Source: JAITMY01 sp031553765
GTDB taxonomy: Bacteria > Bacteroidota > Bacteroidia > Bacteroidales > UBA932
Direction of reading: 5' to 3'
NCBI GenBank assembly: GCA_031553765.1
Contig: JAVBKY010000005.1
Coordinates: 1-64,000 of the forward strand
Length of the DNA stretch: 64,000 nt
Made by a program: the position numbers and the translations under genes. The notes beneath the pieces are model-generated. The model did not search any database and was not told the origin of the DNA. It saw only the letters and a list, made by a program, of their open reading frames with translations. Below, in pieces: positions 55,625 to 64,000 of this stretch; positions within the stretch are counted from its first letter, which is position 1; each line of letters starts with the position of its first letter.

Positions 55625-56632
55625 ATGAATAAAAAATTAAGCACTGGTATAAAGTTTGCAGCCTTTTTGTTGCTTACCGTTTTTCTGCTTTGGTTTAGCT
55701 TCCGCAAGGCTGATATGAAGTTGCTGTGGGAGGGAATTAAAGGTGCGCATTACGGTTGGATTATGCTAACCGTTGCTATAGGCATTTCCGCCTACTTTAT
55801 TCGCGCGCAACGCTGGCGCCTGCTTATTGGTCCGCTGGGACATAAGCCTTCGTTGGGTAGAGTGTATAACGCGGTAATTATCGGCTATTTTGCCAACCTG
55901 CTTTTTCCGCGCCTGGGTGAGGTTGCACGTTGTGGAGCGCTTAACCGTTCCGACAAAATTCCTTTTGATAAGCTGGTGGGAACCGTGGTTGTGGAGCGCC
56001 TATTCGATATGATTTGCCTTATCATTATTATACTCATCACCTTTTTTCTGCGTATTGAATCGTTTGGGAAATTTGTGCAGGAGAAAGTATTGCTGCAACT
56101 ATCCGAAGGTGATTACACCTCGTTGGCCATATTTGCGCTGGTGGCAATTGTAACGCTGGTTATCATGGTGTTTTTGCTATGGTACTTTCGCGAGGATTTA
56201 CGCCGTCACGCTTTTGTACAAAAAGGCTGGAATTTCCTTAAGGGAATTGGCGATGGTCTTAAATCATTTGCTGCTATGAAGCACCGTTGGCAGTTTTTGC
56301 TTCATTCGGTACTGCTGTGGACATGCTACTGGCTTATGGCATGGCTGGTGCTCTACTCCATTCCTGCCACGGCACACCTTGGCCCCGTTGACGGGTTGGT
56401 AGTAATGGTGCTGGGAAGCCTTGGTATTGTAGCTCCCACCAATGGCGGATTAGGCGCTTTTCATGCTATTACCAGCATTGGCTTGTTTGCTATCTTTGGT
56501 ATTCCCGAAAACGATGGACTGCTTTACGCTACCATTTCGCACGAGTCTCAGCTGGTATTTATGATTATACTTGGCTTGATAGCGTATGTGCAGCTATTTT
56601 TTACGGGCAAAAAAGGTACTACCACAAAATAA
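55625..56632 (+). CDS. Lysylphosphatidylglycerol synthase TM region/UPF0104 family membrane protein
   Basis: 335 aa from the ATG at 55625 (MNKKLSTGIKF). Eight or so membrane segments (about 5-25, 40-60, 125-150, 160-180, 220-250, 255-280, 290-320). Family signatures: YFIRAQRWRLLIGPLGHKPSLGRVY (about 58-82), GYFANLLFPRLGEVARC and LGSLGIVAPTNGGLGAFHA. These belong to the flippase-like part of MprF/AglD proteins and stand-alone members; the usual role is moving lipids or lipid-linked sugars. The aminoacyl-transferase domain of MprF is absent. An upstream open segment to 55559 is intergenic in look. The heptose-related rfaE2 follows after 12 nt, suggesting an envelope function. Confidence 0.85.
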   Translation: MNKKLSTGIKFAAFLLLTVFLLWFSFRKADMKLLWEGIKGAHYGWIMLTVAIGISAYFIRAQRWRLLIGPLGHKPSLGRVYNAVIIGYFANLLFPRLGEVARCGALNRSDKIPFDKLVGTVVVERLFDMICLIIIILITFFLRIESFGKFVQEKVLLQLSEGDYTSLAIFALVAIVTLVIMVFLLWYFREDLRRHAFVQKGWNFLKGIGDGLKSFAAMKHRWQFLLHSVLLWTCYWLMAWLVLYSIPATAHLGPVDGLVVMVLGSLGIVAPTNGGLGAFHAITSIGLFAIFGIPENDGLLYATISHESQLVFMIILGLIAYVQLFFTGKKGTTTK

Positions 56633-56644
56633 AGAAATTTCTAT

Positions 56645-57172
56645 ATGGAATCACATCTTAAGAGCAGCAAAGAGTTGATAGTAGAAACATCGCTTGAGCT
56701 GGTTCAAAATAAAATAAATTCAAGGGACGAGCTGGCTCGGCTGCGTGCCATTTGGGATTTTAAAGGAAAAAAAGTTGTGTTTACCAACGGCTGCTTTGAT
56801 ATCCTGCACCGTGGACACGTTGAGTATTTAGCCGCGGCGCGTGACCTTGGCGCAACCTTAGTGGTGGGACTTAATAGCGATGCTTCAGTTCGCCGTATCA
56901 AAGGTCCCTCGCGTCCTTTGCAGGACGAAATGACTCGCGCGATGGTGCTGGCTTCGCTGCAATTTGTATCACACGTAGTTATTTTTGATGAGGATACGCC
57001 CTACGAGTTAATTAAGCAAGTGCAGCCCGATGTGCTGGTTAAAGGCGCCGACTATAAGCCCGAGGATATTGTAGGTTACGATGTGGTGACGGGTAGAGGG
57101 GGGAAGGTAGTTACCATTCCTTTTGTTGAGGGATACTCATCATCGAACGTGATAGCGAAAATGAAATGCTGA
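56645..57172 (+). CDS. rfaE2: D-glycero-beta-D-manno-heptose 1-phosphate adenylyltransferase
   Basis: 175 aa. Activates heptose-1-phosphate as ADP-heptose for LPS core (the C-terminal half of HldE in Enterobacteria, separate here). Nucleotidyltransferase signature FTNGCFDILHRGHVEYL (about 45-61, HxGH), LNSDASVRRIKGPSRPLQDE (about 77-96), QPDVLVKGADYKPEDIVG and GYSSSNVIAKM. The first 25 residues before the domain are unusual but in frame. The kinase half (hldA-like) is not in the window. Ends at a bidirectional terminator. Confidence 0.94.
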   Translation: MESHLKSSKELIVETSLELVQNKINSRDELARLRAIWDFKGKKVVFTNGCFDILHRGHVEYLAAARDLGATLVVGLNSDASVRRIKGPSRPLQDEMTRAMVLASLQFVSHVVIFDEDTPYELIKQVQPDVLVKGADYKPEDIVGYDVVTGRGGKVVTIPFVEGYSSSNVIAKMKC

Positions 57173-57213
57173 TGCAATGGTTAATGATAAATGCTTAACG
57201 AAATACCAATACA

Positions 57214-57247
57214 AAAGAGGTGCGAACATTTACGTTCGCGCCTCTTT
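57214..57247. terminator. Bidirectional terminator between rfaE2 and the methyltransferase gene
   Basis: AAAGAGGTGCGAAC-ATTTAC-GTTCGCGCCTCTTT, 14-bp arms (one G-T pair). Confidence 0.82.
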
Positions 57248-57270
57248 GCATTTACCATTAACAATTATAA

Positions 57271-58158
57271 TTAACCATTAATCATTGTCTTCATTGCTTT
57301 AATATGCTCAGGTGTGGTGCCGCAGCAGCCGCCTATAATGTTGGCTCCGGCGCTAACTACGTCCTTTACCAGCGCGCTCATTTGCGAGGGAGTTTCAGGA
57401 AAAATATCCACGCCATTTACATTTTGTGGAAGCCCTGCATTGGCGTGAATAAGTATGGGGGTTGAGGGTGCCGCGGCGCGTAGCTCCTTTACTATGGTAA
57501 CCATGCGTTCTAATCCGTTACCGCAATTAGCGCCAATAATATCGGCACCTGCATCCACGGCCGCATTCGCGGCATCGGTAGGCGAAACGCCCATCATGGT
57601 GCGAAATTCGCCCTGTCCTGTTTGGCTGAATGTAAAGGTGGAGATAACCTCCAACTTCGTATTTTCTTTTGCCGCCCTTATCGCCAGCGTTGCCTCGTCA
57701 AGGTCGCTCATGGTTTCAATGCATACGGCATCCGCACCGCCTTTTTCAAGCGCTATAGATTGTTCCTTAAAAGCGTCGTACAGCTCTTGCTCGGTTACAT
57801 CGCCCATCATCAGCATTTTTCCGGTAGGGCCTATGGAGGCAATTACCCACTTGTTGTCTCCAGCCGCTTGGCGCGATAGACGTGCTGCCGCTTCGTTAAT
57901 TTCGCTTGTTTTATCGGCCAGCCCATAGTGCTCCAGCTTGAAGCGCGAACCGCCAAAACTATTGGTTTCCACCATGTCGGCACCGACCTCAATGTAGCTT
58001 TTTGCTATATCCAGCACCTCGTTGGGGTGGGTAAGGTTCCACTCTTCGGGACATTCGCCGGGTTTCATTCCTTTTTTTTGTAAAAAAGTTCCCCATGCGC
58101 CGTCCGATACTAATATTTTACCTTGCTTGGTGGCTGCTGTTATACTTGTCCTGCTCAT
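57271..58158 (-). CDS. Homocysteine S-methyltransferase-domain protein
   Basis: 295 aa. A single TIM barrel like the N-terminal module of MetH or stand-alone MmuM/BhmT. Zinc ligands are Cys212 (GANCGNG) and Cys278/Cys279 (IIGGCCGTTPEH). Other motifs: DGAWGTFLQKKGM (19-31), VETNSFGGSRFKLEHYGL (63-80), SIGPTGKMLMMGD (108-120) and ETMSDLDEA (148-156). It probably transfers a methyl group to homocysteine, from S-methylmethionine or from a folate/cobalamin partner encoded elsewhere. In Bacteroidota split MetH forms exist, so this could be the homocysteine-binding part; no cobalamin domain is nearby. Confidence 0.88.
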   Translation of the reverse strand: MSRTSITAATKQGKILVSDGAWGTFLQKKGMKPGECPEEWNLTHPNEVLDIAKSYIEVGADMVETNSFGGSRFKLEHYGLADKTSEINEAAARLSRQAAGDNKWVIASIGPTGKMLMMGDVTEQELYDAFKEQSIALEKGGADAVCIETMSDLDEATLAIRAAKENTKLEVISTFTFSQTGQGEFRTMMGVSPTDAANAAVDAGADIIGANCGNGLERMVTIVKELRAAAPSTPILIHANAGLPQNVNGVDIFPETPSQMSALVKDVVSAGANIIGGCCGTTPEHIKAMKTMING

Positions 58159-58184
58159 AAAAATATATTTCGTGTGTTTTGAGG

Positions 58185-58856
58185 CTACTCCATGTCGTCA
58201 ATGGCTGCATTGAAAAAATCGTTAAGCGGCTTGAGCGACTTGAACGCCTGAATTGTTTGCTTCAAAAATGTGGGGCTGTACAACTCCTCATCCGCCACGG
58301 CGCGTGTAACATAAAAATCTTTTTGCTTTAGGAATTCTGCAGCGGGCGAAGTTTTGTCAAAGCCTTGCGGAACTTTTACCAACCTGTTTTCGTCAACAAT
58401 TCCTCCGAAGTATTTTTTGAAATTCTTCTCCTTCACAATTGCCTCAAACTCCTCCCAGCTTGCATCAATACTTTGGCGAATGGCCTTTAGCGTTTCGGGT
58501 ATGGGCATGTAAATGCCACCGCTTAGAAAGCAGGTGCCCGGCTCTACATGTACGTAGTAGCAGCCATAGGGCGTTTTCTTCCCACCGCGCTGTACCACTA
58601 CACCAAGGTTGGTTTTGTATGGTGATTTATCATGCGAAAAGCGCGCGTCGCGGTATATGCGAAACATACAATCTTTTGGCTCCAATAAACCTATACTGCT
58701 GTCAAATTCGCCTATGCCTGCTACCAGCTCCATGGCCAGCTGCTCTGCATCGGCTTTGGCGGCAAGGTATAAGTCTTTGTTGGCGTTGAACCACTCGCGA
58801 TTGTTATTGCTGCGCAACGTGCGCAGGAAGGTCAGCGTAGTTTTTTGTAGAGCCAT
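58185..58856 (-). CDS. DUF2461 (TIGR02453) family protein
   Basis: 223 aa from the ATG at 58856. The family pattern is clear: TLTFLRTLRSNNNREWFNANKD (about 7-28), PKDCMFRIYRDARFSHDKSPYKTNLG (about 57-82) and GCYYVHVEPGTCFLSGGIYMPIPE (about 94-117). Function is unknown; related proteins are widespread in bacteria and fungi. The frame stays open up to 59039, but that part crosses the lyase terminator (58887-58930) and lacks family features. It lies 26 nt downstream of nothing on its own strand except the terminator, so it has its own promoter, not identified. Confidence 0.88.
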   Translation of the reverse strand: MALQKTTLTFLRTLRSNNNREWFNANKDLYLAAKADAEQLAMELVAGIGEFDSSIGLLEPKDCMFRIYRDARFSHDKSPYKTNLGVVVQRGGKKTPYGCYYVHVEPGTCFLSGGIYMPIPETLKAIRQSIDASWEEFEAIVKEKNFKKYFGGIVDENRLVKVPQGFDKTSPAAEFLKQKDFYVTRAVADEELYSPTFLKQTIQAFKSLKPLNDFFNAAIDDME

Positions 58857-58886
58857 TTTTCTAAAAGGTGTGTTACGTAAAGTTAG

Positions 58887-58930
58887 CAAAAAAATACGGA
58901 GCGCAAAAGAGTTAATCTTTGTGCGCTCCG
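58887..58930 (-). terminator. Terminator of the pectate lyase operon
   Basis: Minus strand CGGAGCGCA ... TGCGCTCCG (9-bp GC-rich arms, extended by AAGA/TCTT) followed by TATTTTTTT. Lies 54 nt after the stop at 58984. Confidence 0.85.
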
Positions 58931-58983
58931 TCGGCAGGTGTACTAAGACAAAGGCTAAGTTTTCATACACCTTGCAGTAAAGT

Positions 58984-61900
58984 CTACTTTTTGGTAAAGC
59001 GATGTACTTCTGCTTTTCCCTTACCGGAAAACTTTGCAAAGTATGCTCCTTTATGTAGAGATGATACGTTGTAAATATTTTCTCCGTTTACTACTTTGTA
59101 AGTAAGTACAACGCTTCCGTTGAGGTTAATAATTTGCATGTAAGTGTAACCCCCGCCATTGCTCACGCAAAGTTCGCTGCTTACAGGGTTGGGGTATGTT
59201 AAGGCAAGATTTGTTTTTCCTCCCTTACCTACGCCGGTGCTTGAGTCATCATTATCATCGTCACCTCCATCGTCATTACCACCATCATCGCCTCCGCCAC
59301 GTCCGGTGGTGTCGGCTAAGATAATAATGGCGCCGTGTACGTTCAGTGTGCCCGTGGTGGAGTTAACAATTTTTACATACACCTCCGATTGGCTTGCTAC
59401 ATCCTCGCTGTAATCTACCTCCAGTATGCCTTTTTTACCCGATAGGGTGGAAATGCTACTCCAATCGTTGCCGTTGCTGCTTACGCTTGCGCTGCCACCA
59501 AAATCGCCACTCCTTGTCAGGTATAGCTTAAAGATAGAGCAGCTAGGTAGCTTAAAGATAATGTCGTTCCCATTTTTCCTTACGCTTATTATACCAATAG
59601 GAAAATCACCGATGAAGCTTTCTGTAGCGACATTTTTGGTGGGTTCAAACTTGATGCTATCGCCTGAAATAATGCCGCTGCTTAGCAGCTCGTTTGCCTT
59701 ATCGGCGTTAGCCTCGTTAAACCAAAAGTAGCCGTTGGCAGTGTTGGTGCCTATGAGCGATTCGCCTTCTTTAATGGGCTCGGGAGTAACTACTATGGTT
59801 ACCGCACGGCTGCCCACCTTATTTTCGTTATCATAGGCTTTTACCATGAGCGAGTAGGTGCCTGCGATAAGCTCGTTAAACGTATGTGTATACGTACCGG
59901 AGGTAAATGTTTGTGCAAGTTCGCCATTAATGTAGAATTCCACCTTTGAAACGCTGCCGTCAGTGTCAACTGCTGTGGCGGTGAGTGTTACGCTTGCCGG
60001 CTCGCCAAACGTGGCATAGGCTTCGGGAGAGGTAATGGTAATAACAGGTGCCTTATTGCCACCGCTGCCACTTCCACCTGTACCGTAATCATCGTATGCC
60101 GAAATCTTGCCCACGCCCGCATACTCTAATGTCATGGCGGGAATATTGGCTGCCGGATCCAGCACCACATCCGAGTAGTAAGGTGGGTAAAATGGATTGT
60201 TGGGTGTGCCTGCGGTTTCAGCCCAACATTTGGTTACATTTTCGCATTGATTGCCGTTAGCGCCATCTCCCCAATGGGCAAACCCGGGTGTGGCTACGTC
60301 TTCTAAAGCGCAGTACACCGCTTGGTTTACATCTTTAAAGTAGTTGTTTTCTACCAATAGGTTAGCTCCTTCGCGCGTGTTAATGCAAGTGCCCTGCGGG
60401 TTGCCGTTTTCTATCCAGCCCTCGTAGTAGTTGTTGTAAATATGCGCAGTGCCGCCGCGGAACGAGGGTATGCGCGAGTTGATGCGCACAAAACGATTGT
60501 GGTGCAGCGTGATTTTACGGTCGTAGGTGTCAGCTGTTGTGAAACCCACCAAAATAGCTTTATAGTGATCGTGGAAGTAGCACCATGATACGGTAATGTA
60601 CTCGCTGTTCTTTTTCATGTCCAGCAAGCCATCATACTTATCCTTAGTACTTGCGCTGTTGGAACCGGCTACGGTTGGCGTTTCGTTGTAAAATTCGCAG
60701 TGGTCAATCCAAATGTGATGTGATACGCTGCTGCTGGTAGTGGTAACTTCAATAATATCTTTTCCGCCTCCGGCGCCAACCATGGTAAACTTAAGGTTGC
60801 GAATAATAATATTGCTGGAGCTGGTAATAATAATCGGCATTTTTGAAATAAGAATGTTTTCACCATTGCCATACAGCGTAATGTTGGCGCACTCCTTAAT
60901 AGCAATGTCTGTACCACCGTTGTCCAGCGAATTCATTATTTTGATAATGCGGGGTGTGCTGCCGCCGTTCTTTTTTGTGCCAATGGCTGCTTCCAACTCA
61001 GCTACGGTGCGCACTTCGTATATGTTTGGTGCAACAGCATTGTTGCCACCCGTAGTTCCTCCATTTTCGGAAGCAAATCCGGTGAGAGAGAAGTCAACAG
61101 AGGTGGCGGGTGCTACGGGAGTGACGGTCACTGTCCATGTTTTGGTTGTGCCATCTTGTGCCGTTACGGTGTAGGTAACGGGAGATGTGAAGTTTTGTGT
61201 AGCACTTGCCAAGGGTAAAATGTTTGCTCCGCTCGATAGGGTAAGCGTTTGCGGTGCGATACTTGTAAGATTTGTTCCCTCGGGAACGCGCACAGCTATG
61301 GTACCGGTAGCGGAGTTGATGGTGGCGTTGCCTATCTGCACTTCGCAGAGGCTAAATGCAGTAACTTCTTTTTCGCTCGATGCTTTTAGCGTAACGGTAA
61401 CAGTCCATGTTTTGGTGGTGCCGTCCTCGGCCGTTACCGTGTAAACTACGGGGTTGGTAAAGTCCTGTGCAGCGCCTGATGCCGGTGCTACACTTGCCTT
61501 CGCCGATAGGGTGATGATGGGTACAAGCGCGGTTTTGTTTGTTCCCACGGACATATCAACCGCTATAGTTTTTGCGGTGCTGTTAATAACGCTGGAGCCA
61601 ACTTGGTTGGGAATGGTAAAAGCGGTTACCTCGGCAGCGCTGCTGGGTGCTGCAGTACCTGCAATAGTAACCTCGGTAATAACGAATGGATTAGTTCCTT
61701 CGTTTACCAACTTAAATTGTACGCTGCCAAGCGATGAGGCAATATTATGTGTGTGAGTCTCAACCTTCGCAGTCACCGTGAATAGCACAAGGTCAGTCCA
61801 GGAATTGCCGTCGCTTGAGTATTGAACCTGTAACGAGCGGTTAGTAGCACCGCTGTTATTTGTCTTTATGGTGATGCTTGAAGGATTACTTATGCTTGGT

Positions 61901-62076
61901 GTGGTAACATAGCCTCCTGTACTCTTCTTTGCAAGCTCAATTTTACCTGCGCTCCATGTAGTTTGAACAAGCGTCCATCCGGAGGTCTCCGGGTTTGTTG
62001 CAAACGTTTCCGTAACCTGAGCTTTTGCAGTAAATCCAAGTATTGCAAGGACAATTAGTAAAGTTATCTTTTTCAT
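58984..62076 (-). CDS. Multidomain PL1-type pectate lyase with T9SS sorting domain
   Basis: 1,030 aa. Signal peptide 1-19 (LAILGFTAKA-Q). Then a beta-sandwich region (about 25-140), two tandem DUF5018-like modules (about 149-232 and 237-322, each closing with DGTTKTWTVTVT), the PL1 parallel beta-helix (about 335-660) with IWIDHCEFYN, YDGLLDMKKNSEYITVSWCYFHDH and the catalytic-Arg region NSRIPSFRGGTAHIYNNYYEG, a bacterial Ig-like module (about 675-765), another sandwich (about 775-920), a Gly/Asp linker (GGGDDGGNDDGGDDDNDD) and a C-terminal sorting domain (about 955-1030, YPNPVSSELCV ... AEVHRFTKK). It cleaves polygalacturonate by beta-elimination at the cell surface or outside. It follows a second lyase gene by 22 nt. 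Confidence 0.92.
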   Translation of the reverse strand: MKKITLLIVLAILGFTAKAQVTETFATNPETSGWTLVQTTWSAGKIELAKKSTGGYVTTPSISNPSSITIKTNNSGATNRSLQVQYSSDGNSWTDLVLFTVTAKVETHTHNIASSLGSVQFKLVNEGTNPFVITEVTIAGTAAPSSAAEVTAFTIPNQVGSSVINSTAKTIAVDMSVGTNKTALVPIITLSAKASVAPASGAAQDFTNPVVYTVTAEDGTTKTWTVTVTLKASSEKEVTAFSLCEVQIGNATINSATGTIAVRVPEGTNLTSIAPQTLTLSSGANILPLASATQNFTSPVTYTVTAQDGTTKTWTVTVTPVAPATSVDFSLTGFASENGGTTGGNNAVAPNIYEVRTVAELEAAIGTKKNGGSTPRIIKIMNSLDNGGTDIAIKECANITLYGNGENILISKMPIIITSSSNIIIRNLKFTMVGAGGGKDIIEVTTTSSSVSHHIWIDHCEFYNETPTVAGSNSASTKDKYDGLLDMKKNSEYITVSWCYFHDHYKAILVGFTTADTYDRKITLHHNRFVRINSRIPSFRGGTAHIYNNYYEGWIENGNPQGTCINTREGANLLVENNYFKDVNQAVYCALEDVATPGFAHWGDGANGNQCENVTKCWAETAGTPNNPFYPPYYSDVVLDPAANIPAMTLEYAGVGKISAYDDYGTGGSGSGGNKAPVITITSPEAYATFGEPASVTLTATAVDTDGSVSKVEFYINGELAQTFTSGTYTHTFNELIAGTYSLMVKAYDNENKVGSRAVTIVVTPEPIKEGESLIGTNTANGYFWFNEANADKANELLSSGIISGDSIKFEPTKNVATESFIGDFPIGIISVRKNGNDIIFKLPSCSIFKLYLTRSGDFGGSASVSSNGNDWSSISTLSGKKGILEVDYSEDVASQSEVYVKIVNSTTGTLNVHGAIIILADTTGRGGGDDGGNDDGGDDDNDDSSTGVGKGGKTNLALTYPNPVSSELCVSNGGGYTYMQIINLNGSVVLTYKVVNGENIYNVSSLHKGAYFAKFSGKGKAEVHRFTKK

Positions 62077-62098
62077 TTCTTACTGTTGAGTTTCTATT

Positions 62099-64000
62099 TT
62101 AGTTTAGCGAAATGTAAAACAGGTTGATAGAATCTCCCTTTTTAATGGTGTGCGAACCTGCTGTAAGTGGAAGAACAAGCTCCTGATTGGCATCTACAGT
62201 ATGGCTTCCATCATTAACTTTTACCTTCTTTCCATTGGCTGCGGTTGTACCGCCAAATACTAACGTTAACGTCATGGGTGATGTAATGCTAAACGTAATA
62301 CTGGTGCTGCTTTCCATTTTTACACAAGTGCCGTATGTTGTTCCGTTAACCGTTACAGAACCTTTATCTGTAGAGTAACTTCCTACAACGGCAAAAGAAG
62401 AATTTGAAGGAGTCTTGCCGGTAAAGTGGCAGGCTACCGATCCCTCAATAGTTGTTCCACCGGTTTCGCCACCACCGGTATCACCTCCACCATCGGAGCC
62501 ACTGCTATTACCGCTACCCTCGTTTTGTATAGAAACTAAGGAGGATGTGTAGTTCGTAATTGCTGTTTTTAATGCAGTATTGACAGCATCTGCAGCATCG
62601 TCCACAGCATTATTAAATGCCCATGCGAAGTCGCCTTGTTGCATACGTCCCGCGCCAAATACTCCTTTTATAATGCCCGGAACGCTCTCTGCCGCGTCAG
62701 CGGTGTAGCTGTACATCTTTGAGTTGTCCGTGTCAAAGTTGTTGTAGGTAGAGCTGCCAACAAGCGTTTTGTACGAAGAAGGTACCTGCTCCGTGCGCGT
62801 GGTAGCTTCGTAACAGTCAAAGCTGGTAGGGGATGTTGTGTGAGGTACCAGCTTGAAGTTGCCCGATTTTTCAGCGTAGTAGTTCCCGTAGGCTTTAATC
62901 ATACCGCCGCTTTCGCCTGAGAATGTGCCGTTGTTAACTCCATTAGAAATATCGGTTCCTTGCAACGAAATCATCATTGGCTTGTTTACGTTGCGGAAGT
63001 AGTTGCTTTCCACAAATACGTTCGAGCCGGTAGTGGCGCCAACGCCATATTTTGCAATGCCATCGAAGTAGTTGTTGTAAACGTGTACCGTCATGGTGCG
63101 CACGCGGGGGTGGCGCGAGTCGGAGTGGTCAAACCAGTTGTGGTGGTAGCTGATAAAGTTTTCGCCACTTTCCGATGTCATGCCACAAAGCGACATTTTG
63201 CCCGAATCCCAAAAATGGTTGTATGAGAAGGTGAGGTACTTTGAATCACCCTTGCAATCCAGTGATCCATCGCCCTTGGCTTGGTCTGCAGCACTACCGG
63301 TTTTGCCATAAAAGAAGTCAATGTTGTGTATCCAGCAGTTGCTGTTGTCGGTGTCAAGCGATATGCAATCGTCCATGCAAAGCATTATGGCAAAGTTGCG
63401 TACCTCCACACTTTTGCAGTTTCTCATCAAAATTCCAAAGCCTCTAATAACAGCGTCCTTTCCCACTCCCTCTAAGGTTATGTTCATTAAACTGTGCGCG
63501 CTCTTTCCTTTAATTTGCAGGCCCTCAGCGCTGCTCGAGAATTTATCCATGTCAGCAGCTTCAATTTTTCCAACAATGCGAATGCTTATGGGCGTGTTGC
63601 TGGTTGATTTCGAGTACGCGTCAATAATGGCTTGCAGCCCGGTGAAGGTGGTGCCTCCCACTGTACAAGTTACGGTCTTGGCAGTTTTTGCAGTTACGTA
63701 AATTACTTGAGCATTACTTTTTAGCGTGCCATCATCATTATATGCTCCAACTCCGGTGTGATTAAAATGTGCAAACCCGCTGCGGTCATGCGCTTTTACT
63801 GTTACGCTTGCGGTGGAGGGCGATGTTCCCTCACTTCCCTCAATTACCGGCAGTACCTTTATGGTGTACGAACCGGCAGCCATTCCAAGTATGTCCGCAC
63901 GGTAGTAAGAGCCATAGCTGCGGATGAGCTGGTTATCGATTTTCTTATCGGTAACGCCCATGCCGCTATAGTACACATTAAATGTGCTGGCGTTGCTCGG
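62099..64000 (-). CDS. Pectate lyase (PL1 family), 5' end beyond the window
   Basis: The frame is open to the right edge (codons reading PSNASTFNVYYSG just before residue M-G-V), so at least 633 codons are present and the start is missing. A fibronectin-III-like end lies first (SYGSYYRADILGMAAGSYTIKVLPV), then the lyase beta-helix: GFGILMRNCKSVEVRNFAI, WIHNIDFFYGKTG, GDGSLDCKGDSKYLTFSYNHF, HHNWFDHSDSRHPRVRTMTVHVYNNYFDG with the RxPxxR catalytic arginines. A Ser/Gly linker (GSGNSSGSDGGGDTGGGETGG) leads to a C-terminal sandwich module (about 110 residues, ending NLFYISLN) that is not a standard sorting domain; it may bind carbohydrate. First gene of the pair with the 1,030-aa lyase. Confidence 0.9.
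   Translation of the reverse strand, partial: PSNASTFNVYYSGMGVTDKKIDNQLIRSYGSYYRADILGMAAGSYTIKVLPVIEGSEGTSPSTASVTVKAHDRSGFAHFNHTGVGAYNDDGTLKSNAQVIYVTAKTAKTVTCTVGGTTFTGLQAIIDAYSKSTSNTPISIRIVGKIEAADMDKFSSSAEGLQIKGKSAHSLMNITLEGVGKDAVIRGFGILMRNCKSVEVRNFAIMLCMDDCISLDTDNSNCWIHNIDFFYGKTGSAADQAKGDGSLDCKGDSKYLTFSYNHFWDSGKMSLCGMTSESGENFISYHHNWFDHSDSRHPRVRTMTVHVYNNYFDGIAKYGVGATTGSNVFVESNYFRNVNKPMMISLQGTDISNGVNNGTFSGESGGMIKAYGNYYAEKSGNFKLVPHTTSPTSFDCYEATTRTEQVPSSYKTLVGSSTYNNFDTDNSKMYSYTADAAESVPGIIKGVFGAGRMQQGDFAWAFNNAVDDAADAVNTALKTAITNYTSSLVSIQNEGSGNSSGSDGGGDTGGGETGGTTIEGSVACHFTGKTPSNSSFAVVGSYSTDKGSVTVNGTTYGTCVKMESSTSITFSITSPMTLTLVFGGTTAANGKKVKVNDGSHTVDANQELVLPLTAGSHTIKKGDSINLFYISLN

Noticed and set aside
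58857..59039. N-terminal extension of the DUF2461 protein
   Set aside because: It crosses the terminator of the lyase operon and overlaps the lyase 3' end; no family match.

Overview
The window is chromosomal DNA of a member of the Bacteroidota, most likely the order Bacteroidales or close to it. Pointers are a gliding/T9SS lipoprotein (GldH) beside a PSP1/RicT protein, three proteins with signs of or relation to type IX secretion (two with clear C-terminal sorting domains), a fused SecDF, DUF4290 and DUF7935 proteins, a MurA with Asp in place of the catalytic-loop Cys, and promoters of the Bacteroidetes type (TTG, about 20 nt, TAnnTTTG). Paired T9SS-style pectate lyases suggest a plant-polysaccharide degrader. 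No genus can be named from the sequence alone.

Layout. 1-5.3 kb: 5' part of a giant SpvB/FG-GAP/RHS surface or toxin-like protein (minus strand, runs off the left edge), preceded by a small protein with a sorting domain. 5.6-11.2 kb: dnaE, mnmA (carrying an in-frame palindromic repeat) and a small membrane protein. 11.3-14.5 kb: a metal-uptake cluster (His/Cys-rich secreted protein, TonB-dependent receptor, HMA protein). 14.7-19.9 kb: a compact minus-strand run ricT-gldH-trmB-ATL plus rnr. 20.1-22.4 kb: patatin-like lipase, Mrp ATPase, NifU-like protein. 22.4-27.6 kb: a low-GC accessory island holding a NYN-nuclease/NACHT-NTPase two-gene operon (the best candidate for an undescribed defence system) and a DUF4143 ATPase, ending at tRNA-Asn. 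27.8-41.0 kb: secDF, a TonB-like protein, folK, mlaEF, ubiX, metK (behind a SAM-II riboswitch), cysS, a phosphatase-family protein and ychF. 41.3-48.7 kb: beta-barrel proteins, frr, porin, gcvP, a metallo-hydrolase, pcm. 48.8-58.9 kb: a Gfo/Idh-like protein, DUF7935, pcrA/uvrD, DUF4290, murA, panD, a flippase-like membrane protein, rfaE2, a homocysteine methyltransferase, DUF2461. 59-64 kb: a two-gene pectate lyase operon running off the right edge.

The second theme is repeats. At least four families of short palindromic elements fill the gaps between genes: A (CATTGCGAGG/AAGCAATCTC), B (GACCTCTCCC...GGGAGAGGT), C (arrays of hairpins with constant GATAAA/TTTATC flanks but different stems) and D (CCCTAACAGGG). 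Several reach into genes, giving the C-termini of Mrp, FolK and ATL, an internal segment of MnmA, and probably the N-terminus of a secreted phosphatase-like protein.

Together the genes are mostly housekeeping (replication, repair, translation, tRNA modification, cofactor and envelope biogenesis) with a pectin-degradation locus, a metal-acquisition locus and one defence-like island. All functional assignments rest on motifs read by eye; no database search was possible.
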